Below are positions 17,380 through 24,759 of a DNA stretch of 64,000 nt, in pieces. The notes beneath the pieces were generated by a model that did not search any database, was not told the origin of the DNA, and was given only the letters and a program-made list of their open reading frames with translations. Made by a program: the position numbers and the translations under genes. Every line of letters starts with the position of its first letter. Position 1 is the first letter of the stretch. Source of the stretch: Thermovibrio ammonificans HB-1 (GTDB lineage Bacteria; Aquificota; Aquificia; Desulfurobacteriales; Desulfurobacteriaceae); the NCBI RefSeq assembly GCF_000185805.1, contig NC_014926.1, positions 576,418-640,417 on the forward strand, in the 5' to 3' direction.

Positions 17380-17703
17380 GTGGCTCCCAAGCTGCAGGTT
17401 TTTCTCGTTGTCGACGGTGTTAGGCTACCCGTTGAGGAGCTAACCCTTGCCGGCTGTAGGCTTTCGTGGGCTCCCGAGCTCTTAATAGCCCAGAAGTGGG
17501 CCGTAGGAGACCTGCTCTTTTCTGCTGTAGACGTTGAAATTTCCATTAAAAACTTAAAGCTTTCCTTTAACGGCGATAAGAGCTGGCAGGTTGAGGTGGC
17601 TTTCCACCAGCTTACGGAGTCTCAGAGGAGGGTTTTGGGGGAGTTTATAGGGGAGGGCAGGGGTGAACTCCGCCACTTCCGGAGGGAAGTGGCGGAAGGT
17701 TAA
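17380..17703 (+). CDS. Small PilZ-like protein
   Basis: A 107-residue protein starting at GTG with a purine-rich GGGGAAAAGG ribosome site. The beta-rich pattern (VDGVRLPVEELTLAGCRL, VGDLLFSAVDVEISIKNL, KSWQVEVAFHQLTESQRRVL) resembles a compact, PilZ-type barrel ending in the helix that follows it. The arginine and DxSxxG residues that bind c-di-GMP are not present, so it would be a non-canonical member if it belongs there. It stands alone on the plus strand between the minus-strand ileS and rhodanese genes. Its last codons form a strong hairpin. The family call is tentative. Confidence 0.5.
   Translation: MAPKLQVFLVVDGVRLPVEELTLAGCRLSWAPELLIAQKWAVGDLLFSAVDVEISIKNLKLSFNGDKSWQVEVAFHQLTESQRRVLGEFIGEGRGELRHFRREVAEG
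17670..17695 (+). terminator. 11-bp perfect hairpin shared by two convergent genes
   Basis: CCGCCACTTCC (17,670-17,680) and GGAAGTGGCGG (17,685-17,695) form a perfect stem with a GGAG loop. It lies inside the last codons of the plus-strand gene and 11 bases beyond the stop of the minus-strand rhodanese gene. No good T-tract follows on either strand, so it is a bidirectional 3' end element rather than a textbook terminator. Confidence 0.55.
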
Positions 17704-17705
17704 GG

Positions 17706-18104
17706 CTACTCTTGGGTGTGGGCCTTGTGGCACTCTATTAGGTTGTCTATGTCGGTATCGAGTACGTAAACGTTTACGTAGCCGAGAGCCGCAAGTATCC
17801 CTGCTACCCGGTTTGCGAGTTTTGTCTGCTTACACCCCACAACTACCGGATGGTTCTTGGGTTTTGGGAGCCTATCGAGGTTCTGGTGAAGCTCGGTAAA
17901 CGGAATGTAAACGGCTCCGGGTATGCCGGCTTCTTCAGCGTTCTCCCTCTCTACGTGCTCGGGAGGCCTTACGTCTAAAACGTAGGCTCCCAGGTCTTTG
18001 ATGAGCTCGCGGGCCCTGTGCAGGTTTACGTTGCCGAAGCTCTCCTTCTCCTTGAACGCCTCTATCGCCTCTTTAAGGTTGGTGGCAAGAACTTCCATGC
18101 TCAT
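17706..18104 (-). CDS. Rhodanese-like sulfurtransferase domain protein
   Basis: A 132-residue single-domain rhodanese. It shows VLDVRPPEHVERENAEEAGI, GAVYIPFTEL and the active-site loop VVGCKQTKLANRVAGIL, whose cysteine would carry the persulfide. The C-terminus keeps the usual LGYVNVYVLD strand and helix. The protein is cytoplasmic with no signal peptide. It may pass sulfur to acceptors such as tRNA thiolation or Fe-S assembly systems; ttuA lies a few kilobases away but not in the same transcript, so no link is claimed. Confidence 0.85.
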   Translation of the reverse strand: MSMEVLATNLKEAIEAFKEKESFGNVNLHRARELIKDLGAYVLDVRPPEHVERENAEEAGIPGAVYIPFTELHQNLDRLPKPKNHPVVVGCKQTKLANRVAGILAALGYVNVYVLDTDIDNLIECHKAHTQE

Positions 18105-18159
18105 CTCTCCCTCCTCACTCTCTTAGTGGTTCAAATATCAATTTAGGTTTTCTAACTTC

Positions 18160-19746
18160 TTATGTAAAGTCTCCCTCTACGATTACACACCCGGTCATCT
18201 CCGGCGGTATCTCCTCTCCCAGTATGTAGAGTATGGAGGGGGCGATGTCTCCCAGTATCCCAACAACTGGAACTCCTGCAAACTCTTGGGGGAGTTCAAC
18301 GTCGCTTTTATCTCTTCTCTTTACCCGGTAGCTTCCGCAGCTTCCCTTTACAACCACAAAGGGAACCGGGTTTGTTGTGTGGGCCGTCCAAGGGCCTCCC
18401 GTTTCCGGGTCTATCATCTGCTCGGCGTTTCCGTGGTCGGCGGTTACAACGCAGACTCCCCCCATCTCGAGGGTGGCCTTTACAACCTGCTTCAGGCAGG
18501 AGTCTACGGTCTCTATAGCCTTTATCGTTGCCTGAAGGTTACCCGTATGGCCCACCATGTCGGGGTTTGCGTAGTTGAGAACTACGAGCTTGTACTCGCC
18601 GCTCTTTATCCGCTCCACCACCTTCTCTGTAACTTCCGGAGCGCTCATCTCCGGCTTAAGGTCGTAGGTGGCCACTTTCGGAGACGGAACGAGTATTCTG
18701 TCTTCCCCCGGAAACGGCTCTTCCCTGCCGCCGTTGAAAAAGTAGGTTACGTGGGCGTACTTTTCGGTCTCCGCTATTCGCAGCTGTTTGTAGCCCAGTT
18801 TGGATATAACCTCCCCCAGAACGTTTTTGAGTTCCTGAGGGGGAAATGCAACGTCGAACGGGAATGTTTCGTCGTACAGGGTCATGGTTGCCAGGTAGGA
18901 AGGTTGAGGCCACTTTTTCCTTTTAAACCCGTTAAAGTCCTTTAGGCCGAGGGCTGCAACTATCTGTCTCATCCTGTCTGCCCTGAAGTTGAAGAAGAAG
19001 AGAACATCTCCCTCTTCAACGAGACAGTCGGGGTTTATAACGTAGGGCTTAACAAACTCGTCGGTTTCTCCCCGGGCGTAGGCGTCGTGGAGGGCCTTTA
19101 TCGGGTCGGTGCACCTGAACCCTTCGCCGAGAACCATTGCGTTATAGGCTTTCTCCGTTCTCTGCCACCTTTTATCCCTGTCCATGTAGTAGTAGCGGCC
19201 CCCCATTGTGGCAACCTTTCCGTTGCCCACCTCTTTCAGTTTCTCCAGTAGGGCTTTCAGGTAGGGTTCGGCGCTTTTGGGAGGTGTGTCCCTGCCGTCG
19301 AGTATGGCGTGAACGCACACCTTCGGAGCGCCCAGCGCCTTGGCCGCGTCGAGCAGTCCGAAGAGGTGTTTTATGTGGCTGTGAACGCCGCCGTCGGAGA
19401 GGAGTCCTATGAAGTGGAGCTTCTTCCCCTTCTCTTTGGCCGTTTCTACGGCTTTAACTATTACGGGGTTTTTCAGGAATTCGCCCCTCTCCATCGCCTT
19501 GGTTATGCGGACTATGTCCTGCCACACTATCCTTCCAGCCCCTATGTTCGTGTGGCCCACTTCGGAGTTACCCATCTGCCCTTCCGGAAGGCCCACGGCC
19601 TCACCGGAGGCTTTCAGGAGCCCGTGAGGGTAGGTCTCCCACAGGTAGTCCCAGAACGGCGTATTGGCGAGCGCTATGGCGTTACCCTCTTTCCTCGGGC
19701 TGTAGCCGAAGCCGTCGAGGATTACGAGCGTTACAAACTTTGCCAT
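18160..19746 (-). CDS. gpmI: Phosphoglycerate mutase, 2,3-bisphosphoglycerate-independent
   Basis: A 528-residue alkaline-phosphatase-superfamily enzyme that interconverts 3- and 2-phosphoglycerate. The N-terminus VTLVILDGFGYSPRKEGNAI has the first metal aspartate; the catalytic serine lies in EGQMGNSEVGHTNIGAGR; the second metal site is VTADHGNAEQM with AHTTNPVPFV downstream. DGRDTPPKSA is the substrate loop. An in-frame GTG two codons upstream is possible, but ATG 19,746 is better placed behind an AGAGGTGGAG ribosome site. The 29 bases between this gene and truA suggest co-transcription from truA. Confidence 0.96.
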   Translation of the reverse strand: MAKFVTLVILDGFGYSPRKEGNAIALANTPFWDYLWETYPHGLLKASGEAVGLPEGQMGNSEVGHTNIGAGRIVWQDIVRITKAMERGEFLKNPVIVKAVETAKEKGKKLHFIGLLSDGGVHSHIKHLFGLLDAAKALGAPKVCVHAILDGRDTPPKSAEPYLKALLEKLKEVGNGKVATMGGRYYYMDRDKRWQRTEKAYNAMVLGEGFRCTDPIKALHDAYARGETDEFVKPYVINPDCLVEEGDVLFFFNFRADRMRQIVAALGLKDFNGFKRKKWPQPSYLATMTLYDETFPFDVAFPPQELKNVLGEVISKLGYKQLRIAETEKYAHVTYFFNGGREEPFPGEDRILVPSPKVATYDLKPEMSAPEVTEKVVERIKSGEYKLVVLNYANPDMVGHTGNLQATIKAIETVDSCLKQVVKATLEMGGVCVVTADHGNAEQMIDPETGGPWTAHTTNPVPFVVVKGSCGSYRVKRRDKSDVELPQEFAGVPVVGILGDIAPSILYILGEEIPPEMTGCVIVEGDFT

Positions 19747-19775
19747 CTCCACCTCTTCCTAATTGGAAATTGTTT

Positions 19776-20540
19776 TCAGTAAGGATAGTCGTCATAGAAG
19801 ACTCTTTCAAGGTAGAGGCCGTCGGGAGGTGCCAGGAAGGGGGCTCTGCTCCTGTCTTTTGCCTGTAGCATCTCCTTCACCTCTTGGGGTTTAACCTCCC
19901 CTGTTCCCACCTTTACCAGTGTTGCAACTATCACCCTTACCATGTGCCTCAGGAAGGAGCGGCCCGTGAAGAGGAGCTCTACCAGTACCCCCTCTTCCCA
20001 CTCCTTATTGGTAATTTCTATTTTATCAATAGTTCTTATCGGATTTACCTCTCTTTTCCGCTCACTCTTTGAGAAGGTTGTGAAGTCGTGGGTTCCCACC
20101 AGGAACTGGGTGGCTTCCCTCATAGGCTCTACCGATAGGGTTCTCCGCAGGTACCAGCTCCTTCTGAACTCAAAGGGGCTCGGCACGTCCCGTATGAAGA
20201 GCCTGTATCGGTACAGCTTGCCCCGGGCGCTTCTCCTTGCGTGGAACTCAAGGGGCACTTCTTCTACTTCCTTTACCCTTATGTCCGGAGGTAGCAGTCC
20301 GTTCAGGGCCGATAGGAGCTTCTCGCAGCTGACCTCCTTTGCCGTTAAGAAGTTTGCAACCTGGCCCCTTGCGTGAACTCCCGCGTCGGTTCTGCTTGCC
20401 CCAATCAGTTTAACCGGGTGCCGCAGAACCGTTTCCAGACACCTGATAATCTCTCCTTGAACGGTCGGTTTGTCGGGGAGGAACTGCCAGCCGTAGTAGT
20501 TCGTTCCCAGGTACTCAACGGTCAGTTTAAAGTTCCTCAT
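19776..20540 (-). CDS. truA: tRNA pseudouridine(38-40) synthase
   Basis: A 254-residue TruA enzyme that isomerises uridines 38-40 in the anticodon arm of tRNA. The start KLTVEYLGTNYYGWQ and the catalytic motif GASRTDAGVHARGQVANF, with the nucleophilic aspartate, are unmistakable. LRRTLSVEPMREATQFLVGTHDF and RSFLRHMVRVIVATLVKVG complete the family pattern. It lies upstream of gpmI on the minus strand and diverges from the antiporter gene 51 bases away. Confidence 0.95.
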   Translation of the reverse strand: MRNFKLTVEYLGTNYYGWQFLPDKPTVQGEIIRCLETVLRHPVKLIGASRTDAGVHARGQVANFLTAKEVSCEKLLSALNGLLPPDIRVKEVEEVPLEFHARRSARGKLYRYRLFIRDVPSPFEFRRSWYLRRTLSVEPMREATQFLVGTHDFTTFSKSERKREVNPIRTIDKIEITNKEWEEGVLVELLFTGRSFLRHMVRVIVATLVKVGTGEVKPQEVKEMLQAKDRSRAPFLAPPDGLYLERVFYDDYPY

Positions 20541-20591
20541 CTTTTCTCTCCGTGGTAATCTTCTCTAACCGGTTCGGGGTAGGAGGTTAGG

Positions 20592-21734
20592 GTGAAGATT
20601 CAGACCGAGAGTCTAATTGTAAGCCTTCTCATAATTGTCGCCGGTATCGGTGCCATGGAGGTGGGTTTTTCTTCATCCATCTTTGAGATTCTCGCCGGCA
20701 CCTTTGCCTCAAACTTTTTAGACCTCGGAGACCTTGGCTGGATGGAGTTTCTTGCCAACTTGGGGCTCTTGGGGCTTATGTTCTTTGCCGGCCTTGAAAC
20801 CGACCCGGAGCTTATGAAGAGGAACTTCCTGAAGAGCCTATTCATCGGTGCGTCTTCTTACTTCTTCCCCCTTCTGGTCGTTTCGGTGGTGGCCCACTTT
20901 ATACTGGGCTACTCGCCCAAGGCCTCCCTCCTTATAGGAATAGCCCTCTCCACAACATCCCTTGCCCTTGTTTACCCCCTTTTGAAGGAGAAGGGGATAC
21001 TGAAGTATCCCACGGGGCAGACCCTTCTTGCCGCCGCCATGATAGTGGATATCTCGAGTATGCTCACTATGAGCTTCCTCTTTGAGGGAATAAACCTCTA
21101 CAACCTCCTCTTTGCCGTTTCGCTGGTTCTCCTGCTTGTGAGGCTCCCCCGTTGGGGAGAGAGGCTCTTCAACAGGTACGCCGGCAACCAGATTGAGTTT
21201 AAGACCCGCTTCATAATACTGGTGCTGATAGCCTTGGGCTTCCTCTCGGAAACTGTTCACATCAACGAGGCGGTTCTTGCGTTTACAACCGGCATCTTCT
21301 TTGCCGAGCTCTTCAAGAAGGACCGCCTCATAGAGAAGAAGATAAGGGCCATAATCTTTGGCTTCCTCGCCCCGTTTTTCTTCTTTAAGGCGGGGTACTC
21401 TGTTAAGCTCTCCGTTGTTTCGCCTAAGGTTATCCTCCTTTCGCTGTTTTTGGGGAGCATCGCCTTTCTGACCAAGTACGCCGGAACGGTTTTTGCCACG
21501 GCGAGCCTCTTTAAGGGGGCCGTTTACAAGCTTGCCGGTCTCTTTTTCAACATGAGGCTCACCTTTGGGATTGTGGCCTCCATATTCGGTCTCAACTCGG
21601 GCCTTATAGACGAGGAGACCTACGTTGCGCTTCTGCTGATAATAGTGGCCACTTCCCTCATCTCTTCTGTAATCTCTAAGGGGCTGCCCCACGAGGTTGA
21701 AGAGGACCTTCTGGAAGATATCTTTAAAATTTAA
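20592..21734 (+). CDS. Cation:proton antiporter, CPA2 family
   Basis: A 380-residue integral membrane protein with about eleven hydrophobic segments. It has the Na+/H+ exchanger features of the CPA2 group: NLGLLGLMFFAGLETDPELM, SLALVYPLL, AAMIVDISSM with the ion-binding aspartate, and TGIFFAEL. It stops shortly after the last helix with an acidic tail (EVEEDLLEDIF) and lacks the C-terminal RCK/TrkA-N domain of KefB/KefC. The start is GTG after an AGGAGG ribosome site. It is followed after 21 bases by the glutamate ligase gene. The transported ion is not evident. Confidence 0.85.
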   Translation: MKIQTESLIVSLLIIVAGIGAMEVGFSSSIFEILAGTFASNFLDLGDLGWMEFLANLGLLGLMFFAGLETDPELMKRNFLKSLFIGASSYFFPLLVVSVVAHFILGYSPKASLLIGIALSTTSLALVYPLLKEKGILKYPTGQTLLAAAMIVDISSMLTMSFLFEGINLYNLLFAVSLVLLLVRLPRWGERLFNRYAGNQIEFKTRFIILVLIALGFLSETVHINEAVLAFTTGIFFAELFKKDRLIEKKIRAIIFGFLAPFFFFKAGYSVKLSVVSPKVILLSLFLGSIAFLTKYAGTVFATASLFKGAVYKLAGLFFNMRLTFGIVASIFGLNSGLIDEETYVALLLIIVATSLISSVISKGLPHEVEEDLLEDIFKI

Positions 21735-21755
21735 ACCGCGATTCAGAGGTAGTTT

Positions 21756-22817
21756 TTGCGCTTTAACCCCTCACGGCCCCTTACCGTGGGCATAGAGCTT
21801 GAGGTTCAGCTCCTCGACCCGGAGACTTTTGCCCTGAAGGGTATTGCCGGGGAACTCTTCTCCCGCTATACCTCTCCCCGCCTTCAAAGGGAGTTCCTCG
21901 ACTCCATGGCGGAGTTCGTTACGGGGGTTCACAGCTCCCCGGATGAGGCCGTTTCCGAGCTCACAAAGGAGGTTTTGGCCGTTGCCCACTTGGGAAAGGA
22001 GCTCGGCTTTGTAGTTGCCGCTTCGGGCACCCACCCCTTTGCAAGGCCCGAAGAGGTTAACGTGACGCCTTCTGAGCGCTACTTGAAGCTCCTTGAGGAG
22101 TTTCAGGAGGTTCTAAGGAACTTCCTCATATACGGCCTTCACGTTCACGTTGGGTTCCCCGATGAGCAGACGGCCCTAAACGCCTACAACGCCTTTGTGA
22201 AGTTCTCGCCCCTTTTCCTTGCCCTTTCGGCCTCATCCCCCTTTTTCAGGGGAAGGAACACCGGGATTTACTCCTACAGGAGCAAGCTCTTTGAGCAGCT
22301 ACCCAGGGCCGGTGTGCCCCAGCAGTTTGACTCTTACGGCGAGTTTGTTGAGCTCTTTTCGGTTCTAAAAGAGAGCAAAACGGTTGACTCCCTTAAGGAT
22401 ATCTGGTGGGACGTTCGCCCCAGGCCCGACTTGGGGACCGTTGAGCTGAGGGTGTGCGACTCGGTTTCCGATTTTTCCCGGATAAGGGGTATAGTTTCTC
22501 TGGCCGTTATGGTGGCCTCCCTCTTTATGGAGGAAGGGGTTGAAAGGGAGTTTCACCAGGTTCACCTTCAGAACAGGTGGAACGCGGCAAGGCACGGCCT
22601 TACGGGCAGGTTTATCTCGAAGGACGGGGTGACAACCGTCGGAAGGGAGCTTTTAAGGCTTGTTACCCTTTACGGAAAGCGATTTAACTCCCTGAGGGAG
22701 GGTGCTAAGGTTCTCGTTGACCTTGTTTCCCGCCCTACCGGAGCCGAGCTTCAGCTCAGGAGCTTCAACGGCAGGGACTTCGGGCCCGTTTTCAACTACA
22801 CCGTGGTGGAGGTTTAG
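21756..22817 (+). CDS. GCS2-family glutamate-cysteine ligase-like (YbdK-type) carboxylate-amine ligase
   Basis: A 353-residue ATP-dependent ligase of the GCS2 family. The start FNPSRPLTVGIELEVQLLDP, the LHVHVGFPDEQTALNAYN metal region, LSASSPFFRGRNTGIYSYRS and the VRPRPDLGTVELRVCDSV block match YbdK/EgtA-type ligases that join the gamma-carboxyl of glutamate to an amine, classically cysteine. The substrate is not fixed by sequence. The start is TTG, and the stop TAG is immediately followed by the GTG of a gamma-glutamyltransferase gene, so both act on gamma-glutamyl bonds and are tightly coupled. Confidence 0.85.
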   Translation: MRFNPSRPLTVGIELEVQLLDPETFALKGIAGELFSRYTSPRLQREFLDSMAEFVTGVHSSPDEAVSELTKEVLAVAHLGKELGFVVAASGTHPFARPEEVNVTPSERYLKLLEEFQEVLRNFLIYGLHVHVGFPDEQTALNAYNAFVKFSPLFLALSASSPFFRGRNTGIYSYRSKLFEQLPRAGVPQQFDSYGEFVELFSVLKESKTVDSLKDIWWDVRPRPDLGTVELRVCDSVSDFSRIRGIVSLAVMVASLFMEEGVEREFHQVHLQNRWNAARHGLTGRFISKDGVTTVGRELLRLVTLYGKRFNSLREGAKVLVDLVSRPTGAELQLRSFNGRDFGPVFNYTVVEV

Positions 22818-24326
22818 GTGAGAGGCGTTGTTGCTGCCGGCGACAGGCTCACGGCAGAGGCCGGAGCGGAGGTTTTAAGGGCCGGAGGGAACGCTTTCGA
22901 CGCTGCAGTTGCCGCCTGTTTTGCCGCTCCCATGGCCGAGCCGGCTCTGACCTCTGCAGGGGGCGGAGGTTTCCTCCTTGCCGTTCCCGCTTCCGGAGCG
23001 CCTGTGCTTTACGACTTTTTCGTTGACGTTCCCCCGGTAAGGTCGGAAAGCCCCGACTTTTACCCGGTTCTGGTTGACTTCGGCGACGCCGTTCAGGAGT
23101 TCCACATAGGTATGGCCTCGGTTGCCGTTCCCGGCTTTGTTGCGGGGCTTTTAAGAGTTCACAGCGAGCTGGGTAGGTTGCCGTTAAGGGAGGTTCTGCA
23201 GCCCGCTATTGAGTATGCTAAAAAGGGTGTAAGGCTTTCTGAGCTTCAGGCCTCCTTTGTGAAGCTCCTTGAGCCGATTTTCATGGCCACCCCCGAGGCC
23301 CGTAGGCTCTACGCTCCAGGCGGGAAGCTCATAGACTCCAAGACAACTTTTAGAAACCCCGACTACGCCGGTTTCCTTGAAGCCCTTGCCGATGAGGGCC
23401 AGTGGCTATTCTACGAAGGGGACGTTGCCGACCGTATAGAGGCCCTCTCCGTTAGCCGCGGCGGCCACATCCGCAAGGAGGACCTGGCCCGGTACAAAGT
23501 TGTAGAGCGTAAGCCCCTCTCTTTCAAGTTCGGGGGAAGGGAGCTCCTTACCAACCCTCCTCCCTCCTCCGGAGGGGTTCTGATAGCTTTCACCCTTGGC
23601 CTTTTAAACTCTGTTGAGTTTGACGGCTGGGGAACTCCCCTTTACGCAGGTGCCCTTATTGAGGCCATGGCCACCACGGAGAAGTTCCGAAAAGAGCAGG
23701 TGGACGAAAACCTCCACGAGCTTAACGGATTTCCCTTTGCAGAAGACCTTGTGGAGAGTTACGGCCGGCTCTTTAAGAGGAGATTGAACCTCTGGGGTAA
23801 CACAACCCACATAAGCGTTCTCGATGCCGAGGGTAACGGTGCCTCCGTTACAACAACCAACGGCGAGGGCTCCGGGGTGGTTGTTGACGGCATAGGGGTT
23901 ATGCTGAACAACATGCTCGGCGAGGAGGATTTGAACCCCAAGGGCTTCTTCCGTTGGCCTCCCTACGTGAGGCTGCCTTCCATGATGGCTCCCACTGCGG
24001 TTCTGTCTGGCGGCGGGCCGGAGCTCCTGCTGGGAAGTGCCGGCAGCAACCGGATTAGGAGCGCCATTGTAGAGGTTCTGGTTAACTACCTGGCCCTCGG
24101 CCTTCCCGTAGATGAGGCGGTTTCCCTGCCGCGGCTCCACTACGAAAAGGGTGAGGTTTTCATGGAGCCCGGCTTCCCCGAGGAGATCGTAGAGGCCGTT
24201 AAACGCCACTATAAACTCTCCCTCTTTCGCTCAAAGAACCTCTTCTTCGGGGGCGTTCAGGCGGTTGTTAGGGGGCTGAAAGGTGCGGGAGACGAAAGGA
24301 GGGGCGGTGCGGTTGTGGTTGTTTAG
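22818..24326 (+). CDS. Gamma-glutamyltransferase family protein, no signal peptide
   Basis: A 502-residue Ntn-hydrolase. The N-terminus VVAAGDRLTAEAGAEVLRAG and AFDAAVAACFAAPMAEP, the GGGGF loop, and the autocleavage site NTTHISVLDAEGNGASVTTT with the expected nucleophilic Thr near residue 329 are all present, as is LLLGSAGSNRI in the small subunit. Family enzymes cleave or transfer gamma-glutamyl groups. Typical bacterial enzymes are periplasmic, but this one starts directly in the mature domain and has no export signal, so it should act in the cytoplasm. It starts with GTG directly after the ligase stop codon. It may form a small gamma-glutamyl metabolism unit with that ligase. Confidence 0.87.
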   Translation: MRGVVAAGDRLTAEAGAEVLRAGGNAFDAAVAACFAAPMAEPALTSAGGGGFLLAVPASGAPVLYDFFVDVPPVRSESPDFYPVLVDFGDAVQEFHIGMASVAVPGFVAGLLRVHSELGRLPLREVLQPAIEYAKKGVRLSELQASFVKLLEPIFMATPEARRLYAPGGKLIDSKTTFRNPDYAGFLEALADEGQWLFYEGDVADRIEALSVSRGGHIRKEDLARYKVVERKPLSFKFGGRELLTNPPPSSGGVLIAFTLGLLNSVEFDGWGTPLYAGALIEAMATTEKFRKEQVDENLHELNGFPFAEDLVESYGRLFKRRLNLWGNTTHISVLDAEGNGASVTTTNGEGSGVVVDGIGVMLNNMLGEEDLNPKGFFRWPPYVRLPSMMAPTAVLSGGGPELLLGSAGSNRIRSAIVEVLVNYLALGLPVDEAVSLPRLHYEKGEVFMEPGFPEEIVEAVKRHYKLSLFRSKNLFFGGVQAVVRGLKGAGDERRGGAVVVV

Positions 24327-24759
24327 CCTTTTGCTCCTGTTTGCTGCCCTGCCGGCGGCGGCCGGTGGTTTGAGGCTTGATACCAAAACCTTCCTCGTTA
24401 GTGGCGGGGAGCTTAAACCCCTGCCGGAGAAGGTTCCGGTAGGCTCAACCCTCCTTTACAGGGTTGAAGTTAAGAACCCCTTTAACTACCCGGTGAGGGA
24501 CGTTGTGGTTGAGCTGAAGCTCCCACCTTTGACTGTTCCCGTTGCCGAGAGCTTCACCGGCAAACCTTACTGCTCCCGAGACGGCCTCGACTACAAGCCC
24601 TGTACTCGGCTTTCACCGGAGAGCGTCCGTTTTGTAAGGTGGGTGGTGAGGGTTTTGAAGCCGGGGGAGTCTGCTCAGCTTGACTGTGCGGTTAAGGTTT
24701 CGGGGAAAGGGCCTCAACAATCCGCTCCTTTATCCGCAGGAGCTTCTGAGGGTCGGTAA
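24307..24759 (+). CDS. Secreted protein with DUF11-like beta domain
   Basis: A 150-residue exported protein. The preferred start is GTG 24,307, five bases after GGAGG, giving a signal peptide MRLWLFSLLLLFAALPAAAG; a longer form from GTG 24,283 would put charged residues first and has no ribosome site. The mature part (VPVGSTLLYRVEVKNPFNYP, VVVELKLPPLTVPVAESFTG, RWVVRVLKPGESAQLDCAVKV) has the strand pattern of DUF11-type immunoglobulin-like domains found in cell-surface proteins. Three cysteines are present (CSRDGLDYKPC and LDCAV). It overlaps the ggt-like gene by 20 bases and the convergent glnD by 68 bases. Confidence 0.7.
   Translation: MRLWLFSLLLLFAALPAAAGGLRLDTKTFLVSGGELKPLPEKVPVGSTLLYRVEVKNPFNYPVRDVVVELKLPPLTVPVAESFTGKPYCSRDGLDYKPCTRLSPESVRFVRWVVRVLKPGESAQLDCAVKVSGKGPQQSAPLSAGASEGR

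Noticed and set aside
20838-21692. Minus-strand open frame of 284 codons opposite the antiporter gene
   Set aside because: Highly charged, patternless translation antisense to a clear membrane protein; a shadow frame.
20592-24326. Glutathione-gated KefB-type system (antiporter plus glutamate-cysteine ligase)
   Set aside because: The antiporter ends after its membrane part and lacks the RCK domain that binds glutathione in KefB/KefC.
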